Shown here: positions 25,302 to 34,815 of the stretch, piece after piece
How positions within the stretch are numbered: position 1 is the stretch's first letter
Layout: each line of letters begins with the position of its first letter
Source: Bathymodiolus brooksi
Taxonomy: Eukaryota; Mollusca; Bivalvia; Mytilida; Modiolidae
Reading direction: 5' to 3'
DNA length: 64,000 nt
Assembly: GCA_963680875.1 (NCBI GenBank)
Contig: OY804580.1
Location: 112,099,534 to 112,163,533 of the forward strand
Translations under genes and position numbers: made by a program
The notes under the pieces: generated by a model
Databases searched by the model: none
Told to the model about the DNA's origin: nothing
The model's input: only the letters and a program-made list of their open reading frames with translations

Positions 25302-25578
25302 TATCTTTTTAGTTTTTTGTGCTGTCCTTTTATTTGTTCCGTGTTGTGATGTCCGTTACGATTTCCACATAAAAACGATCTTCAGTTCGTTTTGTTTGTA
25401 GGATGGAGTTTGTATTATTTACGTCATTTGTGTTTGTTTGCGCATATGGGTGTCCAACACATATTAGGTTGTGATGTGTTTTTGTTTTGTTGTTCTTCGT
25501 CTTGCATACCCTATATTGCCAGCTTCTCTGGATTGTTCTTTTTTAATTGCCCCTTCGGTATTCTCTAACGTGTATTAC
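25302..25578 (-). repeat. Family Q copy 1, nearly full length and without array
   Basis: On the minus strand it reads ACGTTAGAGAATACCGAAGG, AACAATCCAGAGAAGCTGGC, AATATAGGGTATGCAAGACG, a CAAAACAAAAACAC tract, TGTTGGACACCCATATGCGC, AACAAACACAAATGACGTAA and ATCGTAACGGACATCACAAC. The same order occurs at 32487-32768 and, with a 49-bp array, at 28975-30540. It contains the array unit once. Confidence 0.75.
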
Positions 25579-25689
25579 CGCCGAGGGAGCAATTGTAAGG
25601 CTATATTATGAGGAGTTACATTCAATGAAATGATGATGAGGTCTGATATCTACTAGAGCAACATGCTTAGTTGAGTAGACATGGTGCTA

Positions 25690-25822
25690 ACTCACTGAAA
25701 CAATAGTCCGGGGTAGACATGTTGCTCCATTTGTTAGTCTTTAACTTGACCCTACCTAGGTGCGAACCCATGATCTACCTCATTCGAGGAGAACATGTTA
25801 ACCATTACACTACTTAAGATAA
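25690..25822 (-). mobile_element. tRNA-derived SINE-C candidate
   Basis: On the minus strand AGTAGTGTAATGGTTAACAT resembles a polymerase III A box, and CATGGGTTCGCACCTAGG contains a B-box-like GGGTTCGCACC, about 35 bp downstream. A body with GTTAGCACCATGTCTACTCA follows. It does not fold convincingly into a complete tRNA by eye, and no anticodon arm was established, so I call it tRNA-derived rather than a tRNA gene. No target-site duplication was identified. Confidence 0.5.
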
Positions 25823-25914
25823 TTAGGAATTGTTGGTGGTTCAGGAAAATATACGACATGTTTATTATAATTTAAGGACATATCTTTAAAATTGAGTATA
25901 CTGGGAATCTGAAT

Positions 25915-26015
25915 AAATAAACGTTAGAAAAACCCGAAAGGACAATCCAGAGAAAGGACAATCCAAAGACACTGGCAACATTGGGCACACGAGACAAAGG
26001 ACCAAATAAAAATAC
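25915..26015 (+). repeat. Family Q copy 2 (5' part)
   Basis: AATAAACGTTAGAAAAACCC, GACAATCCAGAGAAAGGACA, ATCCAAAGACACTGGCAACA and TTGGGCACACGAGACAAAGG. The short segment GGACAATCCA(G/A)AG occurs twice in a row here, so the region prone to duplication in the 49-bp Q array shows a small duplication in this copy too. Confidence 0.75.
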
Positions 26016-26030
26016 AAAATCCTAGAAACT

Positions 26031-26630
26031 GACATACATACACATGAATGTTCGTTTTCCTCTTGTGATATAAGCACTTCAATAAAAGGTGGCGGTGTTA
26101 AAATGGTTGCATGGGCCAAATATCCACTCTTAGTGTCATGATGCGGTCATGCAAGTGCTTTCTATATGTAAGTACAATGCCAACCCTCACATTTAACCGG
26201 CAGAGCACCGTTGTTGGAAAGAACAAATTAATTTATACAAAGAAAAAATGTTTAAAAAACGATAGAAGTTATCTGCGTTTCAATAAGGAAGTAAAACATT
26301 CAATCACACTAATGTGACTTCCGGTATCACGACTGCTAAATGTTTGATTTCAATTATAAATTTACGACAACAATAAACTCTCCAGTCGTTAATGTAATTT
26401 TTCTTGCTACTAAATAATTGTGTTTGTAAATACTTAAAATTAATTCTATTAATATTACTGTATCATTAATAGTATCCTTTGATAACTTATCAATAAGATA
26501 ATTTTATATGTAGTTTTTGATATGATGTGTTTAATTTGAACACATTTAAATGAAGATTCAAGGTTTATTGTAAATTTATTAATCAGGTTTGTGAACAAAT
26601 CAATTATTAATGTGCCATATCGTCCATTAC
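26031..26630. other. AT-rich stretch, no feature seen
   Basis: About 600 bp without a recognised family or coding signal. Two reading frames of 68-77 codons here show no recognisable sequence. Confidence 0.5.
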
Positions 26631-26634
26631 AACA

Positions 26635-26682
26635 CAGGTGAAGGTTAGTCCAGAGAAACGCGTCGTGCGCCCTAAATTAGAT
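26635..26682 (+). repeat. Family S copy 3
   Basis: ACAGGTGAAGGTTAGTCCAG, AGAAACGCGTCGTGCGC and CCTAAATTAG. It best preserves the 3' half of the hammerhead-like fold: GAA, then the self-complementary ACGCGT, then C, then GTGCGC. The CTGATGA half is reduced to TGA. It is followed within 15 bp by a P copy. Confidence 0.6.
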
Positions 26683-26696
26683 ATATATAGGGTTTG

Positions 26697-26945
26697 AAGA
26701 TACCAAAGAGGTAAACATACATATAAAACTAAAGATCGAGTAACACGAACCCCACTAAAAACCGGGGGTGAAATCAGGTGCTCCGTAAGGGTAAGCAGTT
26801 CCTGCTCCACTAGTGACACCCGTCTTGCTAATCTACTTACAAACCAGGTAATACGTCATGAATGAGGAAAGGACCGGGAAGTGCTTACGACAAGTAAAAC
26901 ATCCCCATGGGCATTTGTGACACAGCTATTCCATTTCTTACAATA
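26697..26945 (+). repeat. Family P copy 3, internally deleted
   Basis: AAGATACCAAAGAGGTAAAC is joined directly to ATACATATAAAACTAAAG, so the CGTAAATCGAAG to AACGATCTAC part is absent. It continues through CCGGGGGTGAAATCAGG, GTAAGCAGTTCCTGCTCCAC, TAGTGACACCCGTC, ACGTCATGAATGAGGAAAGG and CATTTGTGACACAGCTATTC. Its right end encodes, on the minus strand, the GIAVSQM variant of the reverse-transcriptase relic peptide. Confidence 0.8.
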
Positions 26946-27680
26946 AAATCCTCAATTAATATAAAATATAAACATCTGATTTATGATTCATTGATAATGT
27001 ATATGTTGCTTACCATGAATACGTACATTTAGCTAAAAAAAATTATGTCTGGATGTTTAAGAACTCGAGCCCTAATATTGAATTCGTGTCTGTTCGACAA
27101 AAATGTCTACAAGACAAAATTAAGTACCTAGACTGCTAATAATGCAATTTAAAAATAATAATGATTTCAGGCCTTGCTTGTCGGTGTTTCCTTTCTTGTG
27201 TTGACGACATGCTGCAATGGTCGAATTACATTTGACCAAATCATAAACATGACACCTGAACCCTCGTTACCTATTAATACTAATAAATATAGGTATGTTT
27301 TGCGTTATGCTACCCTCCATACACTCTGTCAGTGAAGTGTGTTAAGCAAACATTAGGCATGGTCATTCTGGGAATTTTTGTTAATGGTGCAATCAAGTGT
27401 TGCCAATTTCACATAGGCCATTGCGTTTGGTTGATATTGGCGGAATTGTTGGCCATCACTGTTTAACCTTTCTTTTCATAATGGTGAAGAAAGATACAGA
27501 TCCTTGGGTTCACAGCTAATTACTGCAATATTGAAATCAAGATTGGAAAATGGATAAGTCATTTATTTGCTGTGCCATTCCTCTATCACAGTGAAATAAT
27601 AAACTGCTTTGTTGAGGATCTATTGAGTGCTATCTAACAAGATTCTAGAAGTAGTATTTTTAGATTATGTTCTGAATACC
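26946..27680. other. AT-rich stretch, no feature seen
   Basis: About 730 bp without recognised features. Confidence 0.5.
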
Positions 27681-28294
27681 TAGAAGATGCCAAAGGGGTA
27701 ATCAAAATCCGTATATCGAAGAAAAACAGACAACACAATAGCAAAAAGAAACAGTACAAAAGGACAAACAACGACCTACGAAACATACATATAAAACTAA
27801 AGATCGAGTTACATGAACCCCACTGAAAACCGGGGGTGAACTCATGTGCTCCGGAAAGGTAAGCAGTTCCTGCTCCACTAGTGACACCCGTCGTGTTAAT
27901 CAAGCTACAAACCCGGTGATAAGTCATGAATGAGGAAAAGACCGGGAAATGTTTACGACAAGTGGAACATATCCGTGGTCATTTGTGACACATATATTCC
28001 ATAACTGTCAACCAAGTCACGATGGCGACCGTGAAAAGTGATGACTTCAACCTGACTAAGATGAACCCTTGGTTCAGTAGCTTCATTGTTAGCAGCAATC
28101 CTCTATCAAGGAAATCCTGATAGGAACCACAAGCTCTGGAATATCAACTGAGAGATATATACTCCATATGCAGGTGCTGCTGGAATGTTGCCACATATGA
28201 ATGGAAAGTTTACAATGAGAAAATTGAAATCATCTCTTTTATCACAAGTGAAACATGTTTTTAACCTGAGATATGGACAGACACTCACAATCAA
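27681..28294 (+). repeat. Family P copy 4, the longest copy, reaching into reverse-transcriptase sequence
   Basis: It starts AGAAGATGCCAAAGGGGTAA, passes all P landmarks (ATATCGAAGAAAAACAGACA, CGACCTACGAAACATACATA, CCGGGGGTGAACTCATGTGC, GTAAGCAGTTCCTGCTCCAC, TGACACCCGTCGTGTTAATC, AAGTCATGAATGAGGAAAAG) and continues about 330 bp further. That extra part is coding relic on the minus strand (separate entry). Family P is therefore the 3'-terminal region of an autonomous retroelement, and the short P copies are truncated versions. The coding strand is the minus strand here. Confidence 0.8.
27950..28294 (-). pseudogene. Reverse-transcriptase C-terminal relic, frameshifted
   Basis: The minus strand encodes KRDDFNFLIVNFPFICGNIP followed by AAPAYGVYISQLI (about 28235-28137). 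From family knowledge, recalled and not searched, this matches the conserved region downstream of the catalytic domain in reverse transcriptases of animal retroelements (usual form YDKRDDFNF and GVYISQLIR). Immediately after SQLI the frame shifts, apparently by a small deletion, and continues as SRACGSYQDFLDRGLLL. A second break follows KSSL, after which GRHRDLVDSYGIYVSQMTT continues to about 27960. The catalytic motifs are not in the window, because the sequence upstream (right of 28294) is unrelated. The element class is uncertain. Expression is very unlikely. Confidence 0.7.
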
Positions 28295-28974
28295 ATTAAA
28301 TCAAAATGATTTATAAAAATATTTTTCAAAAATCATTTTAGTATAGCATATATTGATTTGATTTTGGATCAAATGTACTTTTCTTTGCCCAAACGTATAC
28401 TATTTCTTGGCCTATATACCTGTCGTTGGGCCCAAGCGTAAAACGATGACTGCAATTATAGAAATTATAAACTTACAATATGAGAGATAACTCCAGTAAG
28501 AAATTACTACCTTGTTTTGAGTAAAATATTAAGCTATGCTATAATTATTGACATGGTATACGCAAAATTGTTTTAACTACCCTTTCCTTCTATGAAAAAA
28601 CATAATTTCGATTTTATAGTGAACCAGGTCTCAACTAACTCTATATTAAGCAATCTGTAATATAACGATATTCAGACCAAATACACTTAACAACACAACG
28701 ATGGGCAATGGGAAATATCATGGATCGAATTCACGTCAAATTTATTGTATCTAATTGCTAAATATTTACGGTAATGGCGTCGACTGTTCAATTATTATCT
28801 TGGTAAATTGTAAAAACATGAGATGAGGGAATGTGTACTTTACAATTGTTGAAAGTCCAGATTAACAGTACAAATCAGGCAACGTAAATTATGAAAGAAA
28901 AATTTCAATAAAAATAAAAATAAATAAAATAATTTGTTCAAATAACAATATAAATTACGAGGTTTTAACTAGTT
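28295..28974. other. AT-rich stretch, no feature seen
   Basis: About 680 bp with no recognised family, RNA gene or coding signal. Confidence 0.55.
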
Positions 28975-30540
28975 AATAAACGTTAAAGAAAAACGAAGGG
29001 GAAATCAAGAATGAATAATCCAGAGACATTGGCAACAGTGGGTACACAAGACACAGAACGAAGACAATCCAGAGACACTGGCAACAGTGGGCACACAAGA
29101 CACAGGACGAAGACAATCCAGAGACATTGGCAACAGTGGGTATACAAGACACAGGACGAAGACAATCCAGAGACATTGGCAACAGTGGGTACAAAAGACA
29201 CAGGACGAAGACAATCCAGAGACACTGGCAACAGTGGGCACAAAAGACACAGGACGAAGACAATCCAGAGACACTGGCAACAGTGGGTACAAAAGACACT
29301 GGACGAAGACAATCCAGAGACACTGGCAACAGTGGGCACAAAAGACACAGGACGAAGACAATCCAGAGACACTGGCAACAGTGGGCACAAAAGACACAGG
29401 ACGAAGACAATCCAGAGAAACTGGCAACAGTGGGTACAAAAGACACTGGACGAAGACAATCCAGAGACACTGGCAACAGTGGGCACAAAAGACACAGGAC
29501 GAAGACAATCCAGAGACACTGGCAACAGTGGGCACAAAAGACACAGGACGAAGACAATCCAGAGACACTGGCAACAGTGGGTACAAAAGACACAGGACGA
29601 AGACAATCCAGAGACATTGGCAACAGTGGGTACAAAAGACACAGGACGAAGACAATCCAGAGACATTGGCAACAGTGGGTACAAAAGACACAGGACGAAG
29701 ACAATCCAGAGACATTGGCAACAGTGGGTATAAAAGACACAGGACGACGACAATCCAGAGACATTGGCAACAGTGGGCACAAAAGACACAGAACGAAGAC
29801 AATCCAGAGACATTGGCAACAGTGGGCACAAAAGACACAGGACGAAGACAATCCAGAGACATTGGCAACAGTGGGCACAATAGACACAGGACGAAGACAA
29901 TCCAGAGACATTGGCAACAGTGGGTATAAAAGACACAGGACGAAGACAATCCAGAGACACTGGCAACAGTGGGCACAAAAGACACAGGACGAAGACAATC
30001 CAGAGACATTGGCAACAGTGGGTATAAAAGACACAGGACGAAGACAATCCAGAGACATTGGCAACAGTGGGCACAAAAGACACAAGAGGAAGACAAAAAA
30101 ACAACAACACAAAAACAGCACAACACAGAAAACTAAAAAGAAAGGCAACACATACCCGGTACCCTACCAAAATTTGGGGGTGAACCCAGGTGCTCGCGAA
30201 AGGAAAACAGTTGGGACACTCTTATAAGACATCCGCCATGTTGCATATGTAGTCAGGACGTGTTGGACACCACTATGCACAAACATACACAAATAACAAA
30301 TAATAATATATTAGCCCTCCTACAAACAACTGGGAGTAAAGATGAACTGAACATCGTTTTTATGCGAAAATCGTAACGGACATCACAATACGGAACTAAG
30401 AACGTAAAAACATATAATAGGGCAAAATGTTGGACACGACTAACGCAAACAAACGCAACACAGCATAAATAAGACACGAGGCCTCCTACCAATACTAAGA
30501 TATAATTGTTTTATTGTTCCCGAAGCTTAAATCATTTAGC
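28975..30540 (+). repeat. Family Q copy 3, carrying a 49-bp tandem array
   Basis: The left flank TAAACGTTAAAGAAAAACGA / GGGGAAATCAAGAATGAA and the right flank (AAACAACAACACAAAAACAG, AATTTGGGGGTGAACCCAGG, GTGTTGGACACCACTATGCA, ATATTAGCCCTCCTACAAAC, AAAATCGTAACGGACATCAC) are the single-copy parts of Q seen at 25302 and 32487. The array occupies exactly the place of the single CCAGAGACACTGGCAAC to GACGAAGACAAT segment. The GGGGGTGAACCCAGGTGCTC string also occurs in family P, so P and Q share ancestry. Confidence 0.88.
29017..30095. repeat. 49-bp array in family Q, about 22 copies
   Basis: The monomer contains CCAGAGACATTGGCAACAGT, GGGTACAAAAGACACAGGAC and GAAGACAAT. The period is 49 bp (29161, 29210, 29259). 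Variants are CACTGG or CATTGG and GGGCAC, GGGTAC or GGGTAT. CACTGG dominates in the middle (29214-29575) and CATTGG on both sides, a sign of local homogenisation. Because 49 is not a multiple of three and monomers lack stops, all six frames give 240-395-codon reading frames. These are not genes. The sequence and the P-family 49-bp array are unrelated despite the equal period. Confidence 0.96.
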
Positions 30541-30554
30541 ATTGCAATCTGTCG

Positions 30555-30612
30555 ATTTTGAGCGTACCTGCTGTAGGTTATTATAGAAACGCGTCGTCCC
30601 AACTAAATTTAA
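30555..30612 (+). repeat. Family S copy 4
   Basis: GATTTTGAGCGTACCTGCTG, TAGGTTATTATAGAAACGCG and TCGTCCCAACTAAATTT. It retains GCGTAC, a mutated core CTGCTGT (normally CTGATGA), GAAA and ACGCGTC. It directly follows the Q element. Confidence 0.6.
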
Positions 30613-31364
30613 TATCTACGTTTTTATTTTTAAAAATTCTAACTTTTTTAATATTAATTTTTTTTATGACACATGTGCATGTGACTCGATGTCACATGAT
30701 CGGGTATTATATGAACACGTGACATCTATATAGACAAAAAGCATACGTGCATAGGCATTACATTTACTATCATCAATTTTGAAACTCATTTCTGATACAG
30801 TAATGATTGTAATTAAAATGAAAAAAAAATGACCAAATAGGCAATTCAATTACCAAATAAATAATGGTAATTACGTAGTGTACTTTATCTTAAGTCTATA
30901 GACAACCTTAATTAGAAAGGCAAAGAAAATAGTTGACCGAATCCATAAAATATAGCGTTTCGTACTAGAAAAATTGAAACCAATATTTAATGATTTAAAT
31001 AAAAATATTTACCAAACATAATGATTACCACTGAGTAAAATTGACTCACCTGTCAGTTCCAATAAATAGTTTTTGAGATAAAGTTACTGTATAATAGACA
31101 TCCTTTCAGTTTAATTACCTGAATTTTTAAATTTCATTTTCTTTGCTAGATAAATAAAATGAAAATGCAGCAATAAATATCACAGAAAATATGATCATCA
31201 CTATATCATTTTTGAAGTCCATTAAACATTTAATGACATTCTAGATGACTGTCATCTTCATTTAACTAACATGTATTCAGTAATACATTTTCTACACTGT
31301 TTTTTCTTTTTTATATTTCTCTGGCGGAATATTGAAACAGTATATTTTTAGAAGTATCCATAAC
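30613..31364. other. AT-rich stretch, no feature seen
   Basis: About 750 bp, very AT-rich, nothing recognised. Confidence 0.5.
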
Positions 31365-31600
31365 TTTGTGATAAGGGTAATAACTCCGAACAATCTTACA
31401 AAGGGAAAGTCAAAACTCATAATTATATAAACAGACAAAATCAGTCAACAACCGGAAAACTGTGAAAACCGTAATGACACTGACTTGGTACAGGCATTTC
31501 TAAAGAAATGGTGGGTTGAATCAGATTTTAAAGCGCCAAACCTCCCGCTTTCATTACGGCTCAAAGGTTCCGGCTGTCACTATAACAGTATTTATAACAA
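31365..31600 (+). repeat. Family R copy 1 (longest)
   Basis: GTGATAAGGGTAATAACTCC, GAACAATCTTACAAAGGGAA, ATAAACAGACAAAATCAGTC, AACAACCGGAAAACTGTGAA, ACTTGGTACAGGCATTTCTA and AAGAAATGGTGGGTTGAATC. Three further copies in the window share this order. I see no coding capacity. It resembles, from memory, a repeat common in mussel genomic sequence. Confidence 0.75.
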
Positions 31601-31721
31601 TACTGGAACAAAATAGGTAAAATAGTTGTCAAACAGTACGAAATACGGAGTTGCAACAAGGTATTTAAGTGGTTGTTAGAGTTCTTACTGGTCATTTTGT
31701 CCTATTATGTATAATCACGTT

Positions 31722-31866
31722 AATAAATCCATGTCATGGTGTCCGCTGCGATTTCAGCGTAAAAATGATGTTCGGTTCGTACGTCTCCTTTGTTTTGTAG
31801 GGGGTTCATAGCTTTTATTTATATTATTTGTTATTTGTATTTATTTCAGTTTATTTGTGTCCAACA
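31722..31866 (-). repeat. Family Q copy 4 (3' part)
   Basis: On the minus strand it reads TTGGACACAAATAAACTGAA, then GAACCCCCTACAAAACAAAG, GAACCGAACATCATTTTTAC and GCTGAAATCGCAGCGGACAC. This is the GTTGGACACC to CGTAACGGACATCAC part of Q. It directly abuts a P copy of the same orientation. Confidence 0.65.
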
Positions 31867-31879
31867 TGATTTCCTTATC

Positions 31880-32139
31880 ATGTTGTGTTCGTGTCGCTTA
31901 GCAATAACAGAAAGGGTGCTACTAGTGAAGCAGGCACTTCTTACCTTTCTAAGCCACATGAGTACACCCCCAGTTGCTAGTAGAATTAGTGTTACTAACT
32001 CGTTTGTTTTCTGTGTTTTTTGTGTGTAATATTTTGTTGAGTGTTTGTCCTTTTGTCGTTTTTCTTTTGGTCATTTAATTGTTTGTCCTTCGATTTACCA
32101 CTTCTGATTATCCCTTATATATCTTGAAACCTTTCTTGC
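31880..32139 (-). repeat. Family P copy 5
   Basis: On the minus strand it reads ATATAAGGGATAATCAGAAG, TGGTAAATCGAAGGACAAAC, AATTAAATGACCAAAAGAAA, CGACAAAAGGACAAACACTC, then a diverged central part, CTGGGGGTGTACTCATGTGG, AAGAAGTGCCTGCTTCACTA and GCACCC. It is an older copy than those at 22861 and 27681. A 79-codon plus-strand frame here has no support. Confidence 0.75.
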
Positions 32140-32486
32140 TAAAAAATACCACAGTAAACAAGCTTATTTTACCGTTTGCATATTATGATGTCTTTTTCGA
32201 GGATTTTAACAGCACTGTTAAAAACGGAGCACGAAACAGGTTGTAACATATTTCAGTGTTTTATTTTGACTAATGGTATGACCATTTACAAATAAACTGT
32301 CTATGTCATATGAGAAAGGAATAAAACAAATAAAACATTTTCTTAAACTTATTTTTAATGTTATATAATTACAATTTATTTTCATTGTATAATACACAGG
32401 AATGAATATGTCCACCCTTTGGTCCAAAACCCGGAATGATTCTTACATCCTGTCTAATCCGACATATTGATTGGTCTTCAATGTAT
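32140..32486. other. AT-rich stretch, no feature seen
   Basis: Nothing recognised over about 350 bp. Confidence 0.5.
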
Positions 32487-32768
32487 ATAAATAAAAGTTA
32501 GAGAATACTGAAAGGGGCACTCAGAAATGGACAATGCATAGAAACTGGTAACATAGGGTACACAAGACGAAATAAAAACAAAACAAAAACACAACACAAT
32601 AAGTGTTGGACACCACTATACGTGAACAAACATAAATAACGTAAATAAGACATGAGCCCTCCTACTAACAACTGGAGGTAGAGACGAACCGAACATAGTT
32701 TTATGTGGAAATCGTAACGGATATCACAACACGGAACTCAGAACGTAGACACATAATAGGACAACACA
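32487..32768 (+). repeat. Family Q copy 5, without array
   Basis: AAATAAAAGTTAGAGAATAC, GGGGCACTCAGAAATGGACA, GCATAGAAACTGGTAACATA, GGGTACACAAGACGAAATAA, a CAAAACAAAAACACAAC tract, TGTTGGACACCACTATACGT and GGAAATCGTAACGGATATCA. The array unit occurs once and is diverged. Confidence 0.78.
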
Positions 32769-33785
32769 AAAACGGTATTACATTATACAGTTTTTGCTGT
32801 ATCAACATTCAAAAATAGATTTACCCTAACCACCATTTGCATAATTAACAGCATTTCGGAGAATAACGCATACATCTACAATAAATATTTAAAAGAAAGT
32901 CCCTAGCGATAAGTACTTATTCGAAGTATGAAATCCGTGAGGGGTTTTGAATTTGCCTTCCTTTCTATGATTTTTATTAGATTTTGCAACTGTTCCCATG
33001 TTGAGCTATATTTTGTTTTCAATTCCATCATTCACTTGCATATACAATCAAAGTTGAATGATCACATAGTACAATTGGGTTGATTCTAGCCACAATTAGG
33101 TTTTTTAGCTATCATGACTGGGTGAAATAAGTTGCTAAGTTAAATGTAAAAGGTAAAATATATTTAGGTTAAAAATATATCCACACAATTTCTAATTCAT
33201 CTAAAATAAAACTTAAAACTTTAATTAGTAATTGAAATTTTCATGGCACTTAATTAGATGTTGATAATTGTCAGCCAAGGATAATACATGGAGGCATTTA
33301 CCAATAATAGCTCAAATGGGTATTTAAGGGCAATCATCAACGAGTGGGAATGTGGGATTACTTTCATATCAAGAATGGATAATGACTCATTTAAGATAAT
33401 TACTATTTATACGAAATTACACATCTTTCCAATTCCTCACTAATACATTTCAAGTTTAACTTCTTTCGTATTCATTTGTAGATCAGTGATGGATTTGATT
33501 TAATCAAGTAGCAAGTTAAATCATAAAATATGACCTAGCACTTTGATTTGATTTGGTGCACAGAACGACAACATTTAAATATAAAATTAAGGGTATCTAC
33601 ATGTAAATATTTGCTACGGTTTGAATCTGAATAACGATTACAGCAAATTCTTTAATGACCATTATTTTATACAAAATAACAAATGTTTATAGTGATCTTT
33701 GATAATTAAATGTATGATAAATCGGGCAAAATTGAACTCCAGTTTGATATATAATACAGATGAAAACCAGAACACCGAAAAGTGC
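32769..33785. other. AT-rich stretch, no feature seen
   Basis: About 1 kb of AT-rich sequence. No repeat family, RNA gene or coding signal was recognised. Confidence 0.5.
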
Positions 33786-33856
33786 ATTAAAAAACAGAAA
33801 TAAAAAAAAATAATAAAAAAAAACAACAAAAACAAAAAAAAACAAACAAACAAAAC

Positions 33857-33887
<31 letters not shown>

Positions 33888-33903
33888 TATACAAAAAAAA
33901 CCC
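33786..33903. repeat. A-rich low-complexity tract with (AAAAC)n
   Basis: Runs of A and CAAA units that settle into AAAAC repeats (about 33846-33885). Minus-strand frames of about 90 codons rich in Phe, Leu and Val across it come from the T-rich strand and are not genes. Confidence 0.9.
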
Positions 33904-33919
33904 CGTAGACATCTAATAT

Positions 33920-33962
33920 TGTAGGCTCTGGAACAGACATCATCAGGTACGCTCAAAGTCGA
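33920..33962 (-). repeat. Family S copy 5, with intact CTGATGA
   Basis: On the minus strand it reads GACTTTGAGCGTACCTGATG, ATGTCTGTTCCAGAGCC. It preserves the 5' half of the hammerhead-like fold (GCGTAC, CTGATGA, and GTCTGTTCC in the stem II position), while the GAAACGCGTC half is lost. Confidence 0.55.
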
Positions 33963-34172
33963 TAGAATTCAATACCAGATAATTTAAAAGCTTTCGGAGC
34001 AAGAAAACCATCGTGCGACATAATTCTCCTATCAACGACACAAAATTAAAATAAAAGAAGTGAACGTGTTTCAAGCATATATGCATTGCCTAAGATTTAC
34101 ATTTGGGGAGAACATAAACTTCCAGCGCAATGACGCACCTGCAAACAACCACATATTTGCAACAAAATATTA

Positions 34173-34271
34173 ACAAACTTTATCACATAAGGTTGTATTG
34201 ACTACACCTCGTCATGGGTAATAATCAAACTCACAACTTTAGAGGTGACAGGGACTGTATAGATAGAAAGA
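34173..34271 (-). mobile_element. SINE-B partial copy, parent of the 28-bp array
   Basis: It includes AAACTTTATCACATAAGGTT, GTATTGACTACACCTCGTCA and CAAACTCACAACTTTAGAGG. On the minus strand this is the SINE-B stretch from just downstream of the tRNA head to the start of the body, with a diverged B box. The following 28-bp array occupies the position of the head, whose CCATACGATCACGACCAC (minus strand of the SINE-B copy at 61816) resembles the array's CCATACGATGGCGGTCAC. Confidence 0.65.
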
Positions 34272-34722
34272 AATCTCACATCCATACGATGGCGGTCACA
34301 ATCTCACATCCATGAGATGGCGGTCACAATCTCACATCCATGCGATGGCGGTCACAATCTCACATCCATACGATGGCGGTCACAATCTCACATCCATACG
34401 ATGGCGGTCACAATCTCACATCCATACGATGGCGGTCACAATCTCACATCCATACGATGGCGGTCACAATCTCACATCCATACGATGGCGGTCACAATCT
34501 CACATCCATGCGATGGCGGTCACAATCTCACATCCATGCGATGGCGGTCACAATCTCACATCCATACGATGGCGGTCATAATATCACATCCATACGATGG
34601 CGGTCACAATCTCACATCCATACGATGGCGGTCACAATCTCACATCCATACGACGGCGGTCACAATCTCACATCCATACGATGGCGGTCACAATCTCACA
34701 TCCATACGATGGCGGTCACAAT
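34272..34722. repeat. 28-bp tandem array, about 16 copies
   Basis: The monomer contains CATACGATGGCGGTCACAAT and CTCACATC. Variants are few: CATGCGATGG in a run at 34332 and again at 34505-34540, one CATGAGATGG, one CATACGACGG and one GGTCATAATATC. Homogeneity indicates recent expansion. Frames of 89-152 codons exist because no stop occurs in the plus-strand monomer, and they are not genes. It is flanked by SINE-B sequence on the left and a P fragment on the right. Confidence 0.95.
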
Positions 34723-34812
34723 TCTCCGTCGTTTTTCTCCTTTTTCTTTTGGCCATTGTAATGACTGTCCTTTGATTTACGGTTTCTGATTAATGTTTTG
34801 GGATCTTCAATC
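34723..34812 (-). repeat. Family P copy 6 (terminal fragment)
   Basis: On the minus strand it reads AAGATCCCAAAACATTAATC, AGAAACCGTAAATCAAAGGA, CAGTCATTACAATGGCCAAA and AGAAAAAGGAGAAAAACGAC. This is the first 90 bp of P. It begins within a few bases of the last 28-bp monomer. Confidence 0.75.
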
Positions 34813-34815
34813 TTG

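Noticed and set aside
25690..25822. A functional tRNA gene
   Set aside because: Only A- and B-box-like strings are convincing. The cloverleaf was not established by eye, and the sequence continues into a SINE-like body.
28973..30227. Six overlapping reading frames of 240-395 codons
   Set aside because: They are the frames of the 49-bp Q array. All frames are open on both strands, which is the mark of a stop-free tandem repeat.
33662..33956. Phe/Leu-rich frames of about 90 codons as membrane proteins
   Set aside because: They read the T-rich strand of an A-rich low-complexity tract.
34312..34789. Three overlapping frames of 89-152 codons
   Set aside because: Array artefact of the stop-free 28-bp monomer.
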